A program made the position numbers and the translations under genes. Positions 1 to 5,352 of a stretch of 9,639 nucleotides of DNA are shown here, in pieces (positions within the stretch are counted from its first letter, which is position 1; each line of letters opens with the position of its first letter). This DNA is from Armatimonadota bacterium (lineage in GTDB: Bacteria > Armatimonadota > Armatimonadia > Armatimonadales > Armatimonadaceae), in NCBI GenBank assembly GCA_014381035.1, contig JACMIS010000404.1, positions 1-9,639 on the forward strand, in the 5' to 3' direction. Under the pieces are notes generated by a model that ran no database searches, was not told the DNA's origin, and saw only the letters and a list, made by a program, of their open reading frames with translations.

Positions 1-142
1 CACCAGACGCCGCGACGGTTTCCGCCACCGTGCGGGTGATGGGATGGATGACCACGACTCCGGGGGGCTTACGGTTCATCAGAAAGTAGCCGGCGACCAC
101 GGCGACGGGCAATAAAAAAAGTATGGGCTTGGGAAACTTCAT
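1..142 (-). CDS. Membrane-fusion / efflux periplasmic adaptor protein (HlyD/MacA-like), N-terminal fragment
   Basis: Only the first 47 codons are present; the rest lies beyond position 1. The start is the ATG at 142-140, with an AAGGA ribosome-binding site nine bases upstream that overlaps the end of the DUF2141-like gene. The visible protein has a short basic N-terminus (MKFPKP), a hydrophobic segment at about residues 6-22 that could be an inner-membrane anchor or uncleaved signal, and then a stretch ending RTVAETVAASG. A similar phrase opens the first beta-strand of many RND and MacAB-type adaptor proteins, which link an inner-membrane pump to an outer-membrane channel. The gene starts 15 bp after the preceding stop, so the two are very likely co-transcribed behind the TetR-type regulator. 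The family call rests on a short N-terminus; a generic membrane-anchored protein is the alternative. Confidence 0.6.
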   Translation of the reverse strand, partial: MKFPKPILFLLPVAVVAGYFLMNRKPPGVVVIHPITRTVAETVAASG

Positions 143-157
143 GGTCTTCGATCCTTT

Positions 158-658
158 TTACGGGTACCACAGCGAGACACTGATTTTTTTGCCGGTCTCG
201 GGCAGTTCGAATTTCGCTTCGCTCCATTTCGGTGCGCGCATTTTCGGGCGTGGATCGTTACTTGCCGCGCTCCCCTCCTTCGGCTTGCCATACCAGTGTG
301 TGTCCATTTTGTTGTTGCTGTTTTCGTCATGGAACGCGGCGACGGCGTAGGTCCCGCTGGCAAGCCCATCGAACGTGACCGTGGTTTCCTTTCCGCCAGC
401 GGGAACGGCTTGTGACAGTTCGATCACTTTCGCTTCCCGGGCACTTTTGGTATCGCCTGGAAACCCCTTGCCTTCTTTCGACGCATCGAACAAGGTGACG
501 CGCAGAACGCCTTTATTGCTCCGTAGTCTGGTGAACGTCACGGAGAGGGTTCCCGGAGTCGTGATTGCCGTTTCCTGTGCCACGGTGGCGGACGGGAGCA
601 TCGGTCCCAACATGGCAAGACCAATTATTACCAATATAGCGAGCGGTTTCATCTTCAT
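158..658 (-). CDS. Secreted DUF2141-like protein
   Basis: A 166-residue protein starting at the ATG at 658. The open frame extends to a TTG at 685, but the ATG directly begins a clean signal peptide: MKMK, then a hydrophobic core at about residues 5-21, with likely cleavage after ATVA (about residue 27). The mature part is a small beta-rich domain of about 130 residues. It contains GVLRVTLFD (about 50-58), SGTYAVAAFHDENSNNKMD (about 101-119), a GKPKEG motif (124-129), and a C-terminal FELPETGKKISVSLWYP strand. The pattern YAVAxFHDENxNxKxD followed by GxPKEG is what I recall as typical of DUF2141, an exported family of unknown function. The Asp/Asn-rich loop could bind a metal, but that is inference. 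It lies between a TetR-type regulator (87 bp upstream) and an efflux adaptor gene (15 bp downstream), so a role in the cell envelope or export is plausible but unproven. Confidence 0.8.
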   Translation of the reverse strand: MKMKPLAILVIIGLAMLGPMLPSATVAQETAITTPGTLSVTFTRLRSNKGVLRVTLFDASKEGKGFPGDTKSAREAKVIELSQAVPAGGKETTVTFDGLASGTYAVAAFHDENSNNKMDTHWYGKPKEGSAASNDPRPKMRAPKWSEAKFELPETGKKISVSLWYP

Positions 659-688
659 GTTTCTTTCTTTCGCACCCCACAACAAAGA

Positions 689-694
689 TTTATA
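689..694 (-). promoter_or_regulatory. Possible -10 box (TATAAA) for the DUF2141-like gene and adaptor gene
   Basis: Reading the minus strand, TATAAA lies about 30 bp upstream of the ATG at 658 in the 87-bp gap after the regulator gene. No good -35 box is visible at 16-18 bp spacing (GGGAAA is the best), so a promoter here would need an activator or be weak. Transcription could equally come through from the regulator gene. Confidence 0.3.
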
Positions 695-745
695 CAGACA
701 AGTTCGATTATTTTCCCGACGATATTTTGCCGTCCCGGCAATCGT

Positions 746-1423
746 CTACCCGCCCACTCCGCGAAGGAAAACATCCATTAAATGCGATTCCCATTCCGTC
801 CGTGGCATCTCCATCCCGGTCGGATAGCTTTCCGGCTGGAAAACCTGCCAGAACAGATAATCCAGCACCGCAATCGGAAGCGGACGGAGTTCCCCGTTCG
901 CGACGCCTTCGGTGAGCAAGGCGCGGGTCGCGTCGTGCAGTGCCTCCATGCTCTGCGTCACTTTCGCCTTCTGTCGCGGTGACAGGTGGGGAATGGCATC
1001 GTATACCATCGCTTCGGAAATATCTTCGCCGACTTCGGCTTCGAAATCGGGCAGATGCCCCTCACGCCGCCCGGAAACGAACTTCCCCAATCGCTCCTTG
1101 ACCGTCCACTCTCGTTGGTTCAGGACCCGCATCACTTCGGCGTGCACATAACCGAGCATGTCGGTAACGCTTTCAACGAAGATATCGGCTTTGCCGCGAT
1201 AATGATAATACAGTGTCGCCCGTGTCAGTTCGGCGGATTCGGCGATGTCGTCCATCGAGACCGAGGCATACCCGCGCTCGTTAAACAGCCGGATCGCGTG
1301 CCGACGAATCGTCTGCCGTGTATCGTCCGCGTCGCCTTCCGTGAGTGGTCTTCGACCGGGAGCACGTGCGGTACGCCCGCGCCGGGTCGCTTCGCTCGTG
1401 CCCTCTTCCGCCTGTTCCGACAT
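746..1423 (-). CDS. TetR/AcrR family transcriptional regulator
   Basis: A 225-residue protein from the ATG at 1423. The frame opens at a TTG at 1432, but AGGA at 1436-1433 sits nine bases before the ATG. The N-terminus is an Arg-rich extension of about 35 residues. The TetR-type DNA-binding domain follows: TRQTIRRHAIRLFNERGYASVSMDDIA (about 35-61), then the helix-turn-helix with AELTRATLYYHYRGKADIF (about 64-82). The LYYHYRGK recognition-helix signature is characteristic of the family. The remaining ~140 residues are a divergent ligand-binding and dimerisation region whose ligand cannot be predicted. The gene is divergent from a parvulin gene and followed on the same strand by a DUF2141-like gene and an efflux adaptor, the usual neighbourhood of a TetR-type repressor of an export operon. 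A consensus-like promoter carrying a direct repeat lies directly upstream, which suggests autoregulation. Confidence 0.93.
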   Translation of the reverse strand: MSEQAEEGTSEATRRGRTARAPGRRPLTEGDADDTRQTIRRHAIRLFNERGYASVSMDDIAESAELTRATLYYHYRGKADIFVESVTDMLGYVHAEVMRVLNQREWTVKERLGKFVSGRREGHLPDFEAEVGEDISEAMVYDAIPHLSPRQKAKVTQSMEALHDATRALLTEGVANGELRPLPIAVLDYLFWQVFQPESYPTGMEMPRTEWESHLMDVFLRGVGG

Positions 1424-1429
1424 ATTATA

Positions 1430-1470
1430 CAATCCTGTCTATTTTATACCCGATGCGACGCACTCCTGTC
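1430..1470 (-). promoter_or_regulatory. Direct repeat GACAGGAKTG, candidate operator
   Basis: On the minus strand GACAGGAGTG (1470-1461) and GACAGGATTG (1439-1430) match at 9 of 10 positions and are offset by 31 bp, close to three helical turns. The first overlaps the -35 box of the tetR-type promoter and the second covers its predicted start site and Shine-Dalgarno. The placement suits a repressor site. That the TetR-type protein binds here is inference; this family more often uses palindromes. Confidence 0.35.
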
Positions 1471-1472
1471 AA
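1443..1472 (-). promoter_or_regulatory. Sigma-70 type promoter of the tetR-type gene
   Basis: On the minus strand there is a perfect TTGACA -35 box (1472-1467), an 18-bp spacer and TATAAA as -10 (1448-1443). Predicted initiation near 1436 gives a leader of only about 13 nt that still contains AGGA. A second TATAAT at 1429-1424 touches the ATG but has no -35 partner and would start inside the coding sequence. Confidence 0.65.
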
Positions 1473-1477
1473 CTCCC

Positions 1478-1506
1478 TTGACCGAAGCCTTCGTTTCGGA
1501 TACCAT
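1478..1506 (+). promoter_or_regulatory. Candidate promoter of the parvulin gene with a palindrome in the spacer
   Basis: TTGACC (1478-1483), a 17-bp spacer and TACCAT (1501-1506) form a reasonable sigma-70 promoter pointing at the parvulin gene, with an 11-bp near-palindrome CGAAG-C-CTTCG at 1483-1493 between the boxes. Its -35 lies only 5 bp from the -35 of the divergent tetR-type promoter, so one bound regulator could affect both. The predicted leader is about 75 nt. Confidence 0.45.
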
Positions 1507-1586
1507 TTTACGGCAACTTTCGCCGGGGAAATCGCTCCCCACCTTATCTTGAAGAAACGTCTTAGAACGACGAGGTATCGCCGCTC

Positions 1587-2759
1587 ATGTTCTTTTCCCG
1601 TGCCGCCTATTTAGCGGCTACTGTGACTTTAATTGCCGTTACGACACCGGCGTTCGCGCAGGAGCAACCCGCTCCGGCACCACAACCTGCCGCGCCTGCT
1701 CAGGGACCGACGCAACCCGTGCCACCAGCGCCGCAACCCGCCCCGACGCCGGTCTCGCCGCGACCGATGCCCGCGCCACGACCGATGCCTGCGCCAGCAG
1801 TGGTTCCGCCCGCAGTGAAACTGCCCGCCGGGGTCGCCGCCCGCGTCAACGGTGTCAACGTGACCTACGACGAACTCAATACCAAACTGAAATCCTGGGC
1901 GGGTCGTCCGCTCCTGCAACAGGCGGTTCAAGCAAAAGTAATCGAGCAGGAAGCAAAAAAATACGGGGTTTCCGTGACCGCTGCCGAACTCAAGGCAGAA
2001 GTCGCCAAAGTGAAACAGCAACAAATCGAGAACCAGATGCAGAGCGGCGGCGGCATGATGACATGGCGACAGATCGCCGAGCGCGACGGGATTTCGGAAG
2101 GATATGTCACCGATAATATTCGTCTCAGTGTGCTCGCCCGCAAAACCTTTCAGAAGGTGATCGAGAAAAATATTCCGAGCATCGAGGGGCAGATCAAGGT
2201 CGCGCATATCCTGATCCCGACCGTGGATATAGAACCCCCGAAACCCGATGCGAAACCGAAAACGGCGGAAGAAGAAGCGAAGCGCGACGCCGACGCGAAA
2301 GCGAAAGCCGAGCAGTTGCTCGCCGATATTAACGCCAAAAAAATCAGTTTTGAAGACGCGGCGAAGCAGTTCTCCGCTGACAAAGGACCGAACGGACAGG
2401 GAAGCGCGGCAAACGGAGGAGTGTTACCCTACACCGGCAGGAATCTCTGGGACCCGGCGTTCGACAAAGCGGCGTTTGAACTCGCCAAGCCGGGCGACAT
2501 GACCCCTACCCCGGTAAAATCACGCTTCGGTTATCACATCATCAAACTGGTGCAAAAAGGCACGGACGCGCCCGCCGCCGAAAAAACCGCTTACAAAAAC
2601 GAGCAGTTAGCACAGCAGACACAGAACCCGCAAGCCATGGGGCAGTGGATGCAGTATCTGATGGGAACCGCGAAAATCAACTACGGTGTCAGTACGTCTG
2701 CCCCGGCACCCGCCGTCGCGAAGAAACCCGCGACGCAACCGGCGGTAAAGAAACCGTAA
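1587..2759 (+). CDS. Exported parvulin-type peptidyl-prolyl cis-trans isomerase (SurA/PpiC-like)
   Basis: A 390-residue protein likely acting outside the cytoplasmic membrane as a chaperone/isomerase for exported proteins. The ATG at 1587 is preceded by GAGGT ten bases upstream. A signal peptide occupies residues 1-24, with an AFA|Q cleavage site. Residues 26-80 are a Pro/Ala-rich spacer including a tandem RPMPAP. A SurA_N-like helical region follows: ARVNGVNVTYDELNTKL (85-101) through about 200. The PPIC rotamase domain covers about 204-325, with VAHILI (205-210), SFEDAAKQFSAD (254-265), NGGVLPY (276-282) and SRFGYHIIKL (312-321). Residues 214-240 are a charged Pro/Lys/Glu-rich insertion after the first strand. 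The C-terminus ends in a second Ala/Pro/Lys-rich tail. It is divergent from the TetR-type gene and lies upstream of an FMN-binding protein gene. The isomerase domain is clear; which clients it serves is unknown. Confidence 0.9.
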   Translation: MFFSRAAYLAATVTLIAVTTPAFAQEQPAPAPQPAAPAQGPTQPVPPAPQPAPTPVSPRPMPAPRPMPAPAVVPPAVKLPAGVAARVNGVNVTYDELNTKLKSWAGRPLLQQAVQAKVIEQEAKKYGVSVTAAELKAEVAKVKQQQIENQMQSGGGMMTWRQIAERDGISEGYVTDNIRLSVLARKTFQKVIEKNIPSIEGQIKVAHILIPTVDIEPPKPDAKPKTAEEEAKRDADAKAKAEQLLADINAKKISFEDAAKQFSADKGPNGQGSAANGGVLPYTGRNLWDPAFDKAAFELAKPGDMTPTPVKSRFGYHIIKLVQKGTDAPAAEKTAYKNEQLAQQTQNPQAMGQWMQYLMGTAKINYGVSTSAPAPAVAKKPATQPAVKKP

Positions 2760-2762
2760 GCA

Positions 2763-2874
2763 GTTAGGTTGTTGGGTGGTCGGGTCATTGGGTCTCTACT
2801 GGCGGCAAGATGAAAAACGCTCAGCACCCAATCACCTAACCACCCAATAACCCGATTACTTGATCACCCCACCC
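2763..2874 (+). repeat. Octamer-periodic inverted-repeat element 1 upstream of the PNPOx-like gene
   Basis: The G-rich arm 2763-2794 reads as four 8-bp units: GTTAGGTT, GTTGGGTG, GTCGGGTC, ATTGGGTC. After a loop of about 30 nt, the C-rich arm 2825-2874 reads as about six units: CACCCAAT, CACCTAAC, CACCCAAT, AACCCGAT, TACTTGAT, CACCCCAC. The arms can pair over about 32 bp with 24 exact complements and several possible G-U pairs. The C-rich arm runs straight into the ATG at 2875, leaving no Shine-Dalgarno. It may also end transcription of the preceding parvulin gene, though no U-tract follows. It resembles the element at 3521-3594. I do not recognise a named family. Confidence 0.7.
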
Positions 2875-3450
2875 ATGTACGAATCGAACGTTGCCGAGGG
2901 ATACGCCCGTATCTGGGAGGAGATGGCTGTCGCCGTCAAAAATCGTCGGCATGGTTTTCATACCTTTACCCTCGCCACCATAGATGCGGACGGGCTTCCG
3001 CAAGCACGCACCATGGTTCTACGCGGTACCGACCCCGAACGCCGAACGATTCAGTTCAACTGCGATGCCCGCTCCTCGAAAGTTCCCGAACTGCGTGAAA
3101 ATCCGACGGCGTGCGCCGTACTTTACAGCGTGGAAGAAAAACTCCAGGTGCGTGCCTCCGGGACGGTGACGATTCACCATCACGACGCCGTCACCGAGGA
3201 GACGTGGCGAGAAATGCAACCGATGAGCCGCGACTCCTACCGGACGCCGTTCGCACCCGGTAGCAAGCGACGCGAAGAGGACCGGGATCGTGCCACCCTT
3301 CCCCTCTCGGATGCCCACGAGAACCTTGTCGTCTGCGACCTCACCGTCTCTATCCTGGAATGGCTCTCCCTATCCAGCGATGGACACGAACGCGCCCGGT
3401 GCGAATGGAAAAGCGACGGCACCCTGTTGTCCCGCTGGCTCCACCCCTGA
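2875..3450 (+). CDS. Pyridoxamine 5'-phosphate oxidase-like FMN-binding protein
   Basis: A 191-residue protein from the ATG at 2875. The frame continues to a TTG at 2860 inside the repeat; neither start has a Shine-Dalgarno, and MYESNVAEGYARIWEEM looks like a natural N-terminus. The split-barrel flavin-binding fold is shown by FHTFTLATIDADGLPQARTM (28-47), VLRG (48-51), the FNCDARSSKVPELRENP block (61-77), and KLQVRASGTV (89-98), followed by WREMQPMSRDSYRTPFAPGS (111-130). The C-terminus EWLSLSSDGHERARCEW...RWLHP is also typical of oxidase-like members. The DARSxKVxELRxNP block resembles the Alr4036-type branch more than biosynthetic PdxH, so I do not assign pdxH. A cytoplasmic FMN-dependent oxidoreductase is likely; the substrate is unknown. 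No separate promoter is visible, so it may be read from the parvulin promoter. Confidence 0.85.
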   Translation: MYESNVAEGYARIWEEMAVAVKNRRHGFHTFTLATIDADGLPQARTMVLRGTDPERRTIQFNCDARSSKVPELRENPTACAVLYSVEEKLQVRASGTVTIHHHDAVTEETWREMQPMSRDSYRTPFAPGSKRREEDRDRATLPLSDAHENLVVCDLTVSILEWLSLSSDGHERARCEWKSDGTLLSRWLHP

Positions 3451-3478
3451 AATTTCGTTATCAATACAAACAAACGTT

Positions 3479-3508
3479 TTGCAACGAGCGAAGCCGAACG
3501 GGTATACT
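3479..3508 (+). promoter_or_regulatory. Candidate recN promoter
   Basis: TTGCAA (3479-3484), an 18-bp spacer and TATACT (3503-3508) form a fair sigma-70 promoter. Predicted initiation near 3515 would give a leader of about 80 nt made almost wholly of the octamer repeat element. I see no recognisable LexA box overlapping it. Confidence 0.5.
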
Positions 3509-3520
3509 GGGAAGGCACTG

Positions 3521-3594
3521 GATCGTTGGGTGGTTAGGTTACCAGGTTCTCAACCCAACACCCTAATCACCAACAACTCAATAACCCCTTGACC
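3521..3594 (+). repeat. Octamer-periodic inverted-repeat element 2, leader of recN
   Basis: The G-rich arm 3525-3548 contains GTTGGGTG, GTTAGGTT, ACCAGGTT. The C-rich arm 3552-3594 contains AACCCAAC, ACCCTAAT, CACCAACA, ACTCAATA, ACCCCTTG. The arms meet at a tight GGTT-CTC-AACC turn and pair imperfectly (17 of 23 positions with one gap). It shares GTTGGGTGGT in the G arm and CAATAACCC in the C arm with the element at 2763-2874. It ends directly at the recN ATG, so no Shine-Dalgarno is available. Confidence 0.65.
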
Positions 3595-5274
3595 ATGCTA
3601 ACCGAACTTGCTGTTAAAGACTTTGCCCTTGTCGAATCCGTGCGTCTGCACTTCGGCTCGGGTCTTGCCATATTGACCGGCGAAACCGGCGCGGGGAAGT
3701 CTATCTTGCTGGACGCACTCGGCATGGCACTGGGAGACAGGGTCGGTGCGGAGGCGATCCGTCATGGCGCGGACAAGGCGCGAGTGGAAGCCGTTTTCTC
3801 CGTGGACGGGGGCGACCTGCGTCTCAAGGACGCCCTGGAGGCCGCCGGTATTGAGACCGAGGACGACCTGTTGATTTTAGCGAGAGAGGTTTCTTCGGCG
3901 GGAAAATCTTCGGTGCGGATCAACGGGCGGACTGCGACGGTTTCCACGCTCCGCGCCATTGGCGAATCGCTGGTGGATATTCACGGGCAACACGAGCACC
4001 AGTCCCTTTTAGCCGTCGAGCGGCACGTCGAGATACTCGATGCGTGGTGCGGCGCAGAAGTCGATAAACCGAAAGCCGAAGTCGCCACGCTGTACCAGAA
4101 GGCGAGCGATGTCGCGAAAGAGTTGGAAACGCTCCGCGCCGACGCCCGCGAGCGAGTTCGCACACTGGACCTGCTCTCCTACCAGTGCGAGGAGATTGAT
4201 AACGCCTCGCCACGTGTCGAGGAGGAAGAAGAACTCCTCAACGAGCGAATGCGTCTTTCCTCCGCCGAACGGCTTTTCGCCGCGGCCGGGGGTGCCGTGA
4301 TAGCGTTGCGCGGGGCGGAAGGGCGCGGCGCGAGCACCGGGGCGGTAGACCTTCTCGGGCAAGCCGTGCGCGAGATCGAATCCGCCGCGTCGTTCGACGA
4401 AACCCTGCAACCGTTGCTGGAAACCCTGCAAGGAGCGTTGTATGCCGTGGATGATGCCGCCCGCGATGCCCGCGCGTACCGGGACTCGGTCGAGTTCAAC
4501 CCGCAACGTCTGGAGGAGATCGAATCGCGTCTGGACACACTGAAAACCCTGAAACGCAAATACGGCGAAACGCTGGAGGAGGTGTTGCGGTACCGGGCGG
4601 AGATCGGCGAACGTCTGGAAACGCTGACCAACGCCGAGGAGCGTATCGCCGAATTGGTCGTTGCCGAGGCGAAGTCGCGTGGCGACCTGGAAAAAGCGTG
4701 CGTAAGGCTAACCAAGGCACGGCAAAAAGGGGCGAAGCCGTTCGCGGAAGCGATTCTGCGCGAACTCAAGGATCTGGCGATGGCGGCAACCCGCTTCTCG
4801 GTATCCATCGAGCCGAAGGTACCGGGGCGGGGCGGGGCGGACACGGTGGAGTTTTTGATCTCGCCCAACCCCGGCGTCCCGTTGAAACCGCTCGTAAAGA
4901 TCGCGTCGGGGGGCGAGATTTCCCGCGTCATGCTGGCGATGAAATCGGTACTGTCGCGCATCTTGTCAGTGCCAACCCTGGTTTTCGACGAAGTAGACGC
5001 GGGAATAGGTGGGCGTACCGGCACCGTATTGGGCGAAAAGTTAGCCAATCTATCGCACACGGCGCAAGTCCTCTGTATCACGCACCTACCGCAGATCGCC
5101 GCACGCGGGGCGAGACATTTCCAGATCGAGAAACGCGCCGAGTCGGGCAAGACCGTGGTTTCCGTGCGCGAGTTGGACGGGGAGACGCGGGTGCGCGAGA
5201 TCGCCCGGATGCTCGGCGGCGAAGAGACCGAAACCGTGCTCACCCACGCCCGCGAAATGCTCGCCGGGAAATAA
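3595..5274 (+). CDS. recN: DNA repair ATPase RecN
   Basis: A 559-residue SMC-like ATPase that acts in the cytoplasm in recombinational repair of DNA double-strand breaks. The ATG at 3595 is chosen over an in-frame TTG at 3589 because MLTELAVKDFALVESV matches the usual RecN N-terminus. The N-terminal head has Walker A GETGAGKS (29-36) and the RecN-typical DIHGQHEHQSLL (128-139). The middle (about 150-380) is Glu/Arg/Leu-rich and would form the coiled-coil arm. The C-terminal head carries the ABC signature ASGGEISRVMLAMK (437-450), Walker B TLVFDEVDAGIGGRTG (461-476) and the H-loop region CITHLPQIAA (494-503). Length and motif order are normal for an intact RecN. There is no Shine-Dalgarno, because the repeat element abuts the ATG. 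The next gene begins 78 bp downstream on the same strand and is not obviously related in function. Confidence 0.97.
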   Translation: MLTELAVKDFALVESVRLHFGSGLAILTGETGAGKSILLDALGMALGDRVGAEAIRHGADKARVEAVFSVDGGDLRLKDALEAAGIETEDDLLILAREVSSAGKSSVRINGRTATVSTLRAIGESLVDIHGQHEHQSLLAVERHVEILDAWCGAEVDKPKAEVATLYQKASDVAKELETLRADARERVRTLDLLSYQCEEIDNASPRVEEEEELLNERMRLSSAERLFAAAGGAVIALRGAEGRGASTGAVDLLGQAVREIESAASFDETLQPLLETLQGALYAVDDAARDARAYRDSVEFNPQRLEEIESRLDTLKTLKRKYGETLEEVLRYRAEIGERLETLTNAEERIAELVVAEAKSRGDLEKACVRLTKARQKGAKPFAEAILRELKDLAMAATRFSVSIEPKVPGRGGADTVEFLISPNPGVPLKPLVKIASGGEISRVMLAMKSVLSRILSVPTLVFDEVDAGIGGRTGTVLGEKLANLSHTAQVLCITHLPQIAARGARHFQIEKRAESGKTVVSVRELDGETRVREIARMLGGEETETVLTHAREMLAGK

Positions 5275-5352
5275 CACAACTGAAACAGGTACGAGTCGGC
5301 GATGTTCATCCCCGCAGTAGGAATACCTGCCCGTCGCCGCGAATAGGTTGCT

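Noticed and set aside
1424..1429. TATAAT touching the ATG of the tetR-type gene as its -10 box
   Set aside because: It has no -35 partner (CGGGTA at 17 bp) and would start transcription inside the gene; the TTGACA/TATAAA pair upstream explains the start better.
1525..1540. Short hairpin GGGGA-AATCGC-TCCCC in the parvulin leader
   Set aside because: The stem is only 5 bp in GC-rich DNA, and it is neither followed by a U-tract nor placed over the ribosome-binding site; chance is likely.
2760..3594. Octamer repeats as a CRISPR array
   Set aside because: The units are degenerate, directly adjacent 8-mers in hairpin arms, with no identical longer repeats, no unique spacers and no cas genes nearby.
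5298..5338. GGCGA / TCGCC inverted repeat between recN and the GH36 gene as a terminator
   Set aside because: The arms are only 5 bp around a 31-base loop, with weak inner pairing and no U-tract; nothing else in the 78-bp gap is recognisable.
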